From contig JAQVDG010000123.1 of assembly GCA_028698395.1 (NCBI GenBank), positions 1-6,509 on the forward strand: DNA of 6,509 nt. Direction: 5' to 3'. The DNA comes from Weeksellaceae bacterium. GTDB taxonomy: Bacteria > Bacteroidota > Bacteroidia > Flavobacteriales > Weeksellaceae. Positions 1-5,981 of the stretch are shown in pieces (within the stretch, counting starts at the first letter, position 1; every line of letters begins with the position of its first letter). The notes beneath the pieces were generated by a model. The model was not told the origin of the DNA and made no database searches. It worked only from the letters and a program-made list of their open reading frames with translations. Both the position numbers and the translations under genes were made by a program.

Positions 1-124
1 CTGTCCCTGTTTTGACAAGGGGTAGGTTTTTAAAAATCATAAAACAAATACCGTAAGCGTCTGAATATCTGATAGTTACAATTTATATTGAACTAAATTT
101 TATTTTTTGTCGGTTGATACTGAT

Positions 125-1051
125 TTAAAAATACTTTGCCCTTTTAATTAGATATGGCTTAAGGACTTCGCTAAAACCTTTGTTTATATCGGCTTCAACC
201 AGATCAATTCCGTACTGACCGCAACGGGTTGTGAGTTCTTTAACAAGTTTTTCGGTGCGCTCGATGTATGTTTCGCGAATTTCGTTAGGATTAAGCTTTA
301 AAATTTGTCCCGATTCCAAATCCACAAACTTGTATGGACGATTGGTAAAACCAAACTCCTGCTCCATTTTTTTGTCGGTAACATGAAAAATGATTACCTC
401 ATGTTTGTTGTATATAAGATGCTGAAGAGCCGAAAATAACTTTTCGCTATCCTCATCGCGTCCGGTAAACATATCACTGAAGATAACTACTAATGAACGT
501 TTATGAATAATCTCAGATAAATTGTGTAAAATATCTGCGGTATTGGTTTTTTTCTGCAGTCCAATGTTTTTGGGATCGAGATATTTACGCAGCTCGTTAT
601 AAAGCAGTTGCAAATGAACTTGAGAAGATCGTGCATTTACATGAAATCTTATGTCGTCGTCGAAAGATGATAAGCCCACGGCATCGCGCTGACGGCGCAA
701 AAGATACATCAATGCTGCAGCGGCGTAAATAGAAAACCGAAGCTTATTCACAGCTTTGTTGTCGTATGGAAAAAGCATTGACGACGAAATATCCAGAAAA
801 ATCTGTCCACGCAGGTTGGTTTCCTCTTCGTAGCGTTTTACAAAAAGCTTTTCGGTGCGAGCATACAGTTTCCAATCTATATGCTTTGTGCTTTCGCCCT
901 TATTATATAAACGATGCTCGGCAAACTCAACCGAAAATCCGTGAAAAGGACTCTTGTGAAGGCCTGTAATAAAACCCTCAACAACCTGCGAAGCAATAAA
1001 CTCGAGATTATCGTACTCCGGAAATTGTTCTATGTCGCGCAGACTTTCCAC
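125..1051 (-). CDS. DUF58 domain protein (vWA-like fold)
   Basis: A 308-residue cytoplasmic protein with no signal peptide or membrane segment. Residues about 41-80 carry the DUF58 signature: an acidic-aromatic stretch, the IDWK motif near 58-61, AR near 64-65, then a YEEE block. A vWA/MIDAS-like motif, DISSSM, lies near 87-92, and a second acidic strand (FSD) near 191-193. In this family such proteins are usually encoded beside a MoxR-type AAA ATPase and Bat-type vWA genes and are thought to assist chaperone-like assembly; the exact role is unknown. No MoxR gene adjoins it here, because the upstream neighbour is the OLD-like ATPase gene. The start is GTG at 1049-1051. No ATG lies upstream in frame, and the family's conserved N-terminus begins just after it. 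A -7-like box (TATATTTG) lies 14 nt before the start. Its base composition looks less AT-rich than its neighbours, as expected for a backbone gene. Confidence 0.9.
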   Translation of the reverse strand: MESLRDIEQFPEYDNLEFIASQVVEGFITGLHKSPFHGFSVEFAEHRLYNKGESTKHIDWKLYARTEKLFVKRYEEETNLRGQIFLDISSSMLFPYDNKAVNKLRFSIYAAAALMYLLRRQRDAVGLSSFDDDIRFHVNARSSQVHLQLLYNELRKYLDPKNIGLQKKTNTADILHNLSEIIHKRSLVVIFSDMFTGRDEDSEKLFSALQHLIYNKHEVIIFHVTDKKMEQEFGFTNRPYKFVDLESGQILKLNPNEIRETYIERTEKLVKELTTRCGQYGIDLVEADINKGFSEVLKPYLIKRAKYF

Positions 1052-1065
1052 AAATTTTGTTTTTG

Positions 1066-1073
1066 CAAATATA
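1066..1073 (-). promoter_or_regulatory. Putative Bacteroidota -7 box for the DUF58 gene
   Basis: On the minus strand this reads TATATTTG, an exact match to TAnnTTTG. It ends 14 nt before the GTG start, so the leader would be very short. No TTG lies at the expected 19-21 nt upstream; the nearest TTTG is only 15 nt away, so the -33 element is weak or absent. This makes the call tentative. Confidence 0.4.
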
Positions 1074-1099
1074 GGAAAAACATTTTGGCAAAATTGAAA

Positions 1100-1123
1100 T
1101 TTGATGCTAATGATTTCTGTTTA
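1100..1123 (+). repeat. 24-bp direct repeat, left copy
   Basis: This 24-bp sequence, containing GATGCTAATGATTTCTG, recurs exactly and in the same orientation at 2982-3005. The match stops abruptly on both sides. The two copies bracket the OLD-like ATPase gene and its promoter and nothing else. This copy lies 48 nt upstream of the DUF58 start. Such a pair could be a target-site duplication, a recombination site, or a shared upstream element. Confidence 0.85.
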
Positions 1124-1180
1124 CCTAAAAATCATTCTTACTTCACAATAATTCAAATTCTAACTCATTTTGATAATGCA

Positions 1181-2902
1181 TTATTTTAGCACTTCATAGA
1201 TCAAATCAAGTTTTTCAACTATTTCACTAGACATGTCTTTAACATCCATTAATCCTATCAATTGATAATAATCCCTTTTGTAAAACCCTAAAGGCAAGTT
1301 CAATTGTTTATAGAACTCGGGGAAAATAATATCAAGCCAATCATCAGATAATTTAGCAGTATTCCACCAAATATGATTCAAATCATTTAGGTATGCTCGC
1401 AATGTATAATCCTCAATAGCTTCGTTCATTGCCTGTTCAAGTTGAGAGGAAGAAAATTTATCATATTTGAAATGCAGTAATTTAGCAAATTTGACAAGCA
1501 AATAGGGACGTGCAAAATAATTCTCAAGTTCTCTTCTTTGCCAACAAACTACTTTAAGTGGCCTAATTTCATTTACATTTTTTTCTATTTTATCAAAAAC
1601 AGCAAGTCCTTTAAGTTCTGGGAAGATTTCCTTTAATGCAACAAAATTAGCAACAGCAGTATTAGGAACGTTATCGGATGTGTAATTTACATTTGCAAAT
1701 CTTAAGAAAGGCTCAACTTTATGCTTCATTTTATTAGCAAACGAAAGTAGCATTTGCAAATCTGTTGAGCCTTCGAGATAAAGAACATGCCCTTTTGATT
1801 TAGCTAAATAATACTTTTCCCAACCAATCTCAGTTAAAGCTTTTTTAATATATCGAATTGATTGACTATTTGTCGAAGTATTAAGCTCAAAAGTTTGATT
1901 CTCAATCAATGCAATTACTTTTGATGCTTCAGCTGCTTCATCTAATACAATTTCAGAGTGTGATGCAACTAATATTTGGGAACTTGTTTCACTTGCAATT
2001 TCATTGATTCTTTGAAATGCCTCTCTTTGCCGAATAACTTCTAAGTGAGCATCCGGTTCGTCAAGCAATAATATTGTGTTTGGATTAGCAAACATGTAAG
2101 AAAATAGCAGTAAGGTTTGTTGAAAACCCCTACCTCCAGAAGATATATCATATTTTATATTATTTTCGATATACTCTAAACTTATTAATCCTGTAGCTTT
2201 TATCAATTCTGGCTTCTGTAAACTTGCTCCAAACATTAGCTGAATTACATTACATAATTTTTCCCAATTTTCTTCTGAACTTATATTATGTTTAGAAACT
2301 GTTTCAGGATTCAATATTTCAAAACAAATATTTCTTAGCACTTCGGCTGTTTTTCCTTCTCCCAATTTTCTATCAATAGAGCCTTGGGTGAGTTTATCTT
2401 CTGTTGTCGAAATACCTGACATCGGTTGCAAGAATCCAAAATGTATCCCATTATCATTTTCATAAAGTTCAACAATTTGTTGGAGTCCAGTTACAATTTT
2501 ACACGAAAACGACTCTGTGTTTGAGAATGTAAATTCAGCTTTACATGACCATTTCACACCTTTATTGTCTCCTTCCAATTCAACTGAAAGAGGCACATGT
2601 GTTTGTCCTGCCCCCGAATTATTTCGTTGTGTTACCTTCTTGCTTTTCCAAAGAAAACGCGCATCAGAAATAGGGCTATTTAACAAGTCTCTTCTATTAA
2701 TAGTAATAGCACCTTGTCTATTTAAATCATTTTTTTTATAAGCGGCGATATAATTTTTAACCCCTATCTCCCATAAACACAGTGCTTGAAAAATTGTAGA
2801 TTTCCCTGAATTATTAGGCCCAATAATAACAACTGATTGTGAAAGAGGGAACGAAATGCTTCCTAGTTTCTTGAAATTTTCTATTTTAATGTTTGTCAGC
2901 AT
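1181..2902 (-). CDS. OLD-family-like ATP-dependent nuclease (ABC/AAA ATPase fused to TOPRIM)
   Basis: This 573-residue protein has an N-terminal SMC/ABC-type ATPase followed by a TOPRIM-like domain. Walker A (GPNNSGKS) lies near 28-35, an ABC-signature-like ISSGGRGFQQ near 253-262, Walker B (ILLLDEPDAHL) near 277-287, and the switch histidine in VASHS near 312-316. The C-terminal half opens with VLYLEGSTD near 373-381, which supplies the TOPRIM glutamate. VFDKIE follows near 435-440, then RRELENYF near 456-463, a motif typical of OLD and DUF4435-type TOPRIM regions. Known relatives are phage-defence nucleases such as P2 OLD and Gabija GajA, and the two PARIS subunits combine the same domain types. 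No helicase partner gene adjoins it. The usual second acidic residue of DxD is isoleucine here (D-K-I), so nuclease activity is uncertain. The ATG at 2902 is preferred over an in-frame TTG at 2920, because that TTG overlaps the promoter -7 box. A 24-bp direct repeat brackets the gene. Confidence 0.87.
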   Translation of the reverse strand: MLTNIKIENFKKLGSISFPLSQSVVIIGPNNSGKSTIFQALCLWEIGVKNYIAAYKKNDLNRQGAITINRRDLLNSPISDARFLWKSKKVTQRNNSGAGQTHVPLSVELEGDNKGVKWSCKAEFTFSNTESFSCKIVTGLQQIVELYENDNGIHFGFLQPMSGISTTEDKLTQGSIDRKLGEGKTAEVLRNICFEILNPETVSKHNISSEENWEKLCNVIQLMFGASLQKPELIKATGLISLEYIENNIKYDISSGGRGFQQTLLLFSYMFANPNTILLLDEPDAHLEVIRQREAFQRINEIASETSSQILVASHSEIVLDEAAEASKVIALIENQTFELNTSTNSQSIRYIKKALTEIGWEKYYLAKSKGHVLYLEGSTDLQMLLSFANKMKHKVEPFLRFANVNYTSDNVPNTAVANFVALKEIFPELKGLAVFDKIEKNVNEIRPLKVVCWQRRELENYFARPYLLVKFAKLLHFKYDKFSSSQLEQAMNEAIEDYTLRAYLNDLNHIWWNTAKLSDDWLDIIFPEFYKQLNLPLGFYKRDYYQLIGLMDVKDMSSEIVEKLDLIYEVLK

Positions 2903-2917
2903 ATTCTGTCTTTTTTG

Positions 2918-2948
2918 CAAATCTACGAAATAAACTCCTTTTTTGCAA
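2918..2948 (-). promoter_or_regulatory. Bacteroidota-type promoter of the OLD-like gene
   Basis: On the minus strand a TTG (plus-strand 2946-2948) is followed by a 20-nt spacer and then TAGATTTG (2918-2925). This matches the Bacteroidota TTG, 19-21 nt, TAnnTTTG architecture in both sequence and spacing. The -7 box ends 15 nt before the ATG at 2902, implying a leader of about 10 nt. This settles the start-codon choice for the gene. Confidence 0.7.
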
Positions 2949-2981
2949 TTCCATTTTTAAATGGGTTTTCAATCTAACTTT

Positions 2982-3005
2982 TTTGATGCTAATGATTTCT
3001 GTTTA
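2982..3005 (+). repeat. 24-bp direct repeat, right copy
   Basis: An exact copy of the element at 1100-1123 in the same orientation. It lies 79 nt upstream of the OLD-like start codon and about 33 nt beyond the -33 box, so the gene and its promoter fit fully between the two copies. Confidence 0.85.
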
Positions 3006-3022
3006 TCAGCAATTCAGATCAA

Positions 3023-3061
3023 AAATTACGCCTCGAAGCGTAACGCCTCAAAGCGTAATTT
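3023..3061 (-). repeat. Inverted repeat containing a tandem 15-mer, related to the extragenic repeat family
   Basis: The outer arms AAATTACGC (3023-3031) and GCGTAATTT (3053-3061) are perfectly complementary. Inside are two tandem 15-mers, CGCCTCGAAGCGTAA (3029-3043) and CGCCTCAAAGCGTAA (3044-3058), differing at one base. Read on the minus strand, the segment matches the GTTACGCTTGGAGGCGTAA part of the 100-bp repeat at 5206-5305. It therefore looks like an inverted, partly duplicated piece of that family. It could fold into a hairpin, and it lies in the spacer between the OLD-like gene and the pseudogene remnant. Confidence 0.7.
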
Positions 3062-3123
3062 ATAGTATAAACAGCTGTAATACCTTATTTGCAATGATTG
3101 CATAAGATTTAAAGTTATTTAAA

Positions 3124-3294
3124 AACATCATTTTCTCGTCCGCATATATCAAAAAACACCGTTTATCGGCTGCCTCAACGGTTCAAAAATCAGCTTCTGT
3201 ACTCCTCGAAAATGGCATTATAGAACGCTCCGGAAGCAGCTATTTTATCGGCGACCCATTCTTTAAAAGGTTTATTGTGGGTTATGCTTCGTAG
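3124..3294 (+). pseudogene. C-terminal remnant of an AAA-family ATPase gene (copy 1)
   Basis: The plus frame encodes a short tail containing SSAYIKKHRLSAASTVQKSA, then IIERSG, then YFIGDPFFKRFIV, ending at TAG (3292-3294). This resembles the C-terminal winged-helix end of the COG1672-type ATP-binding proteins common in Bacteroidota, where a DPFF(K/R) motif closes the domain. No start codon, Walker motifs or upstream domain is present, so it is a leftover fragment. From 3136 to 3299 it aligns without gaps to 6264-6427, with 13 mismatches by my count (about 92% identity). Several mismatches are silent or conservative, which suggests both derive from genes once under selection. An antisense frame over this region (3190-3381) is a shadow. 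Confidence 0.7.
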
Positions 3295-3340
3295 GGTTAG
3301 GGTTGGGGATGTATTTGCCTTTGGCGAGCTTGTCCTTTGG
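3281..3340 (+). repeat. Degenerate copy of the 100-bp extragenic repeat
   Basis: The first 18 bases (TTATGCTTCGTAGGGTTA, 3282-3299) match the start of the repeats at 5206 and 6409. After that the similarity decays, with a small deletion, through a CTTTGG block. As at 6409, the repeat overlaps the stop codon of the ATPase remnant, so remnant and repeat form one composite unit. Confidence 0.55.
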
Positions 3341-3367
3341 GCTGCGGTTAGGCCAAAATATGCACCA

Positions 3368-4156
3368 TTAAATTCTATCAATTAATTTGCTTTTCACAAT
3401 TTCATAGGCTTCCATAGGCTTATAAATCACAGTTGGTCGAAGAATTGCCTGTGTATCGTTCAAAAAAATTTCTTCATGCATTTTTTCCTCAATGTTTGCT
3501 AAAAAAACTGTTTGGGATGGTGATTGCCCATCAGAGAATTCCATATATCTACGATAACACATTATAACCTTATCGGGGTTTATGGTAGGATTTTCCAAGG
3601 CTTTTTGCAAATCAAACAAATCACGCCCTTTTTTACGTTGATACAATGCCCTTAATTTAGTGCCAATCAGTTCGTCCAAATGATAGGTCGTTATCATGCA
3701 ATTACCTTTAAACCACCTACTTTTTACTTCGAATGGGATTTTGGCATATCCAAGCACTGTGAAATGTTCTTTACAATTAATTTCAACTTTTAGTTTAATT
3801 GGAACAATTGGTGGAAATGTTGACTCTACTTTGAAGAGCATGGTGTTGTTGTTTCGCTTTTGTTTTATAACTGGTCTGCCAAGAAAAGCTAACACTTCAC
3901 GTATTTTATCAAGAATCTCACCGACATTTCCTGCCTTAATCTGCACTAAATCAATGTCTTCTGAATATCGTGGTTGCTGCGAGAGATAAAGTTTATGCAA
4001 GGCAGTACCTCCGCGAAAGGCTAAATTGGATGACAGGAACTCATCTTCGTATATGGCAATCAAAGCGCGGCAAATTATTAAATCCTGTTCAACCATCAAC
4101 ATCTCATTCCAAGGTGCGCTAGCTTTCCATTCTATTATATGCTCTTTTGGTATCAT
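3368..4156 (-). CDS. abiEii: AbiEii/AbiGii-type nucleotidyltransferase toxin (type IV TA)
   Basis: This 262-residue cytoplasmic protein is of typical length for the family. The nucleotidyltransferase core is intact: RGGTALHKLY near 48-57, SEDIDLV near 65-71 with the two catalytic aspartates, KVEIN near 123-127 with the third acidic residue, and ELIGTKLRAL...GRDLFDL near 162-183, the conserved AbiEii helical motif. In characterised systems AbiEii is a GTP-binding, bacteriostatic nucleotidyltransferase toxin that mediates abortive phage infection and can stabilise mobile elements. The start is the ATG at 4156, giving MIPKEHIIEWK, which matches the MIP...W N-terminus common in the family; the in-frame TTG at 4183 is less likely. 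The antitoxin gene lies upstream on the same strand, with 81 nt between its stop codon and this ATG. That gap is looser than the overlapping arrangement seen in many abiE operons. All catalytic motifs are present, so the toxin is probably active. Confidence 0.93.
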   Translation of the reverse strand: MIPKEHIIEWKASAPWNEMLMVEQDLIICRALIAIYEDEFLSSNLAFRGGTALHKLYLSQQPRYSEDIDLVQIKAGNVGEILDKIREVLAFLGRPVIKQKRNNNTMLFKVESTFPPIVPIKLKVEINCKEHFTVLGYAKIPFEVKSRWFKGNCMITTYHLDELIGTKLRALYQRKKGRDLFDLQKALENPTINPDKVIMCYRRYMEFSDGQSPSQTVFLANIEEKMHEEIFLNDTQAILRPTVIYKPMEAYEIVKSKLIDRI

Positions 4157-4237
4157 AATTCTATTCTTATAAGTCAAACTCAATTTCTCAGAGCTGGGTC
4201 GATACTTTTAATTCTCAATTCAACATTTTTTGTATCA

Positions 4238-5059
4238 CTAAATATCATCAACCTCAATTACTTCATTCACAATTATTTTCCATTTATCGTTTATTTCATA
4301 TTCTGAAAAAATCCTTTTTTCAGATAATGTTGATAGTGGATATTTGCGAAATTTCAGTTTTGCGTCTTGTGATTTCTGAAATAAATCATTTGCTATTTTC
4401 TTGAATTCAAGAAAATCTAACAAATAGCCTAATCTCTGAATAACTGCGATATCAATAGATTCAAAAAAATCTATGTTTAGGTTTGAAAAATCTAAGTTCT
4501 CTGCAAATTCACTTAAAACAGTTGCTGCCCGATTTATCCCTCCAACATTCTTTTCATAAATAATAAGGTCAAAAGCTGTCAACTCTGGTTTGGATACATT
4601 TATATAGCCACTGTTTACCCTTACTTGTGTAATATACTCAGCTTGAATATCCTTCTTTGTTACGAAATTAATTTTAATGTCACCTTTGAGTTTATCACGT
4701 AAAATCCGCGAATTTGAAATAACAAAAAATTCCATAGGTGCTTGGTGTGAAGCCCCTTGTAATGCTGCTGCACTAAGCAAAGCAACATAATACTCCTTTC
4801 TTAAAAACTTCATTAGTTGATCAATGTACTCAATTGCGGGAGGAATGCCGTTAAGACCATATTCGGGAAGAATTACTGCGTAAAAATCTCTCCAAACCGA
4901 TAAAATCTTTTTCTTTTTTGAAAGGCGATACAATGTATTCCTGATGTTATAAGCAGACATCTCAGGAAACACCTCCATCAATTCCGGCCTGGAAAAAACT
5001 GATTTTCCGAGTTTGGGCAAATCTTCAACCCATTGTCCTATTTTGCTGTATTCTTTCAT
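4238..5059 (-). CDS. abiEi: AbiEi-type antitoxin with N-terminal winged helix (type IV TA)
   Basis: This 273-residue protein begins at an ATG (5057-5059). Residues about 15-65 look like a winged-helix DNA-binding domain: a short helix, ELMEVFP, then IRNTLYRLSKKKKI and an aromatic wing. The stretch near 90-114 (YYVALLSAAALQGASHQAP followed by FFVI) is a hallmark of AbiEi proteins. The C-terminal part is a longer alpha/beta domain of the kind that carries antitoxin activity. In known type IV systems AbiEi does not bind AbiEii directly; it counteracts the toxin's effect and represses its own operon through the N-terminal domain. It is first in the operon, with abiEii downstream. A perfect 20-bp inverted repeat begins 17 nt before the start codon and is the likely binding site. 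I see no frameshift or missing segment. Confidence 0.9.
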   Translation of the reverse strand: MKEYSKIGQWVEDLPKLGKSVFSRPELMEVFPEMSAYNIRNTLYRLSKKKKILSVWRDFYAVILPEYGLNGIPPAIEYIDQLMKFLRKEYYVALLSAAALQGASHQAPMEFFVISNSRILRDKLKGDIKINFVTKKDIQAEYITQVRVNSGYINVSKPELTAFDLIIYEKNVGGINRAATVLSEFAENLDFSNLNIDFFESIDIAVIQRLGYLLDFLEFKKIANDLFQKSQDAKLKFRKYPLSTLSEKRIFSEYEINDKWKIIVNEVIEVDDI

Positions 5060-5076
5060 CTGTCGAATTCTTGCGA

Positions 5077-5121
5077 TACGTCTGCAATAATAATCAAATT
5101 ATGATTATTATTGCAGACGTA
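5077..5121. promoter_or_regulatory. Perfect 20-bp inverted repeat, candidate AbiEi operator
   Basis: The left arm TACGTCTGCAATAATAATCA (5077-5096) and the right arm (5102-5121) are exact reverse complements, separated by a 5-nt spacer. The element lies 17 nt before the abiEi start codon. Characterised AbiEi proteins bind inverted repeats in their own promoter and repress it. A near-consensus -7 box (ATAATTTG, minus strand, plus-strand 5095-5102) lies at the centre, so bound protein would block it. An 11-bp direct repeat (ATAATCAAATT) occurs at 5090-5100 and again at 5125-5135. The symmetry is certain and the operator role is inferred. Confidence 0.75.
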
Positions 5122-5156
5122 AAGATAATCAAATTTTTAATTCAGTAAGAAAAAAT

Positions 5157-5177
5157 AGATGCTAATATTTTCTAAAT
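5157..5177 (+). repeat. Possible degenerate third copy of the 24-bp repeat
   Basis: GATGCTAAT (5158-5166) is identical to the core of the 24-bp repeats at 1100 and 2982, and the following bases agree only partly (TTTCT is shared). It lies about 100 nt upstream of abiEi, in the same orientation relative to its gene as the other two copies. The match is short and the region AT-rich, so chance is possible. Confidence 0.3.
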
Positions 5178-5205
5178 AACTCAAATGAGATTGAACCCCG
5201 AATGC

Positions 5206-5305
5206 ATTATGCTTCGTAGGGTTACGCTTGGAGGCGTAATTTGTGCTTTGGCACACTCGGATTTGGAACTAAGCGTTTTTTATGTTAGCTCGGCGCAGCT
5301 AAATC
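5206..5305 (+). repeat. 100-bp structured extragenic repeat, stand-alone copy
   Basis: This segment aligns without gaps to 6409-6508 at about 83% identity. It begins ATTATGCTTCGTAGGGTTACG and ends AGCTAAATC. It contains several self-complementary pairs: TTACGC with GCGTAA (5222-5239), GTGC with GCAC (5243-5254), TTAGCT with AGCTAA (5285-5302), and an outer GGATTT with AAATCC (5259-5306). Unlike the copies at 3281 and 6409, it does not follow an ATPase remnant. It lies in the divergent spacer between abiEi and the DUF4160 gene. It codes for nothing I recognise and resembles a REP-like or other non-autonomous dispersed repeat. Confidence 0.75.
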
Positions 5306-5379
5306 CAAGGGAGCGATGTGTGCTGTCTGGAAATTTTAGAAATATTCTATGCCTTAAGTAATATTTTGTAATTTAGCTG

Positions 5380-5387
5380 TATATTTG
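5380..5387 (+). promoter_or_regulatory. Putative Bacteroidota -7 box for the DUF4160 operon
   Basis: TATATTTG matches TAnnTTTG exactly and ends 16 nt before the ATG at 5404. No TTG lies at the expected 19-21 nt upstream; the nearest TTTG is only 11 nt away. An A-rich leader (AAAAAAGAAAAG) follows instead of a Shine-Dalgarno sequence, as is usual in Bacteroidota. Confidence 0.5.
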
Positions 5388-5403
5388 TAAAAAAGAAAAG
5401 TTT

Positions 5404-5709
5404 ATGCCAACAATTTTCGAATATTTGGGAATAATTGTTAAATTTTGGAGTGACGAACACTACCCTATTCACGTGCATGCATTTTACGCCGATGCAGAGA
5501 TTAAGGTTGAAATCATTCTTAAAGATAAGGAAATTATTCAAATTAAATATTTGGATATTGGAAAGAATAAATTTACTCCAGCTAAGCGCAGTCAGTTGGA
5601 AAAACTTGTAGAAAGTAAGAAAGAAGAAATAGTAAAGCTGTGGATTAAGTTTTTTGTTTATCAACAGCGCATTAGAAAAAAAGTGATTACTGCCAAAGAC
5701 TTAAAATAA
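5404..5709 (+). CDS. DUF4160 domain protein
   Basis: This 101-residue soluble protein matches DUF4160 in length and layout. It has an MPTIF N-terminus, a strand running into WSDEHYPIHVHAF near 15-27 (the family's histidine-rich motif), then a charged helix near 63-80. The C-terminus is lysine-rich (RIRKKVITAKDLK). The function of DUF4160 is unknown. Its genes often sit next to DUF2442 genes, as here, and this compact two-gene form has toxin-antitoxin-like features; that role is only an inference. The ATG at 5404 is the only sensible start and is preceded by an A-rich leader and a -7-like box. The TAA stop overlaps the next gene's ATG by one base (TAATG), implying translational coupling. Confidence 0.85.
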   Translation: MPTIFEYLGIIVKFWSDEHYPIHVHAFYADAEIKVEIILKDKEIIQIKYLDIGKNKFTPAKRSQLEKLVESKKEEIVKLWIKFFVYQQRIRKKVITAKDLK

Positions 5710-5978
5710 TGAAAATAATAAAAGTAAAATATCTAGAAGCCTATAAATTGCAAGTTTTTTTTGACGATGGAAAAGTTGTAATTGCTGATTTTAAAGCTTT
5801 TTTGCAAAAATCTGGCAATCCAATGACTACGCAATTTAAAAGAATTCCACTTTTTAAAAAAGTAAAAGTTTGGAATGGACATTTGACATGGCTCGATGGA
5901 GAGATGGACATTTCTTCAGAAAGTATTTATTCAGGAAAATTTGATACAGCAGAAACAAGTTCCTGCCAAAAATTATAA
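5709..5978 (+). CDS. DUF2442 domain protein
   Basis: This 89-residue protein spans a full DUF2442 domain. It opens with a KVKYLEAYKLQVFFDDGKVVI strand pair near 5-25, followed by a helix (ADFKAFLQ), then LFKKVKVWNGHLTWLDGEMDI near 47-69 and SIYSG near 73-77. That W-x-D-G-x-D/E-x-D-I ending is typical of the family. The function is unknown. DUF2442 proteins commonly pair with DUF4160 proteins, and the DUF2442 member has been suspected to be a partner or antitoxin-like component; I infer this only from gene order. The start overlaps the DUF4160 stop by one base, and the next gene begins three bases after this stop, so all three appear to share one transcript. Confidence 0.85.
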   Translation: MKIIKVKYLEAYKLQVFFDDGKVVIADFKAFLQKSGNPMTTQFKRIPLFKKVKVWNGHLTWLDGEMDISSESIYSGKFDTAETSSCQKL

Positions 5979-5981
5979 GCA

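Noticed and set aside
1..124. Terminator or small gene at the left edge
   Set aside because: No convincing hairpin with a T-run and no coding frame with a recognisable product; the CCCTG...CAAGGG pairing is imperfect.
766..1189. Two plus-strand open frames (766-969 and 914-1189) antisense to DUF58
   Set aside because: They overlap a well-supported gene and its promoter region, and their products have no recognisable domain; they are shadows.
1181..2902. Complete Gabija system
   Set aside because: No UvrD-like GajB helicase gene is found beside the ATPase-TOPRIM gene; only debris and AbiE follow.
2903..2920. TTG start at 2920 for the OLD-like gene
   Set aside because: The TTG lies in the -7 box of a well-spaced promoter; the ATG at 2902 begins the conserved N-terminal strand.
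2918..3061. CRISPR-like array from nearby repeats
   Set aside because: The 15-mers are directly adjacent without spacers, the 24-mers are about 1.9 kb apart, and there are no cas genes.
2893..3105. Plus-strand 70-codon frame
   Set aside because: It runs across the promoter, the direct repeat and the hairpin repeat of the OLD-like gene, and its product resembles no family.
3190..3381. Minus-strand 63-codon frame next to abiEii
   Set aside because: It is antisense to the ATPase remnant and the decayed repeat; the sense frame has clear homology to a known domain tail.
3696..3989. Plus-strand 97-codon frame inside abiEii
   Set aside because: It lies opposite the conserved nucleotidyltransferase motifs and has no domain signature.
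5347..5664. Minus-strand 105-codon frame opposite DUF4160
   Set aside because: It is low-complexity (F, N, L-rich), antisense to a recognised domain gene.
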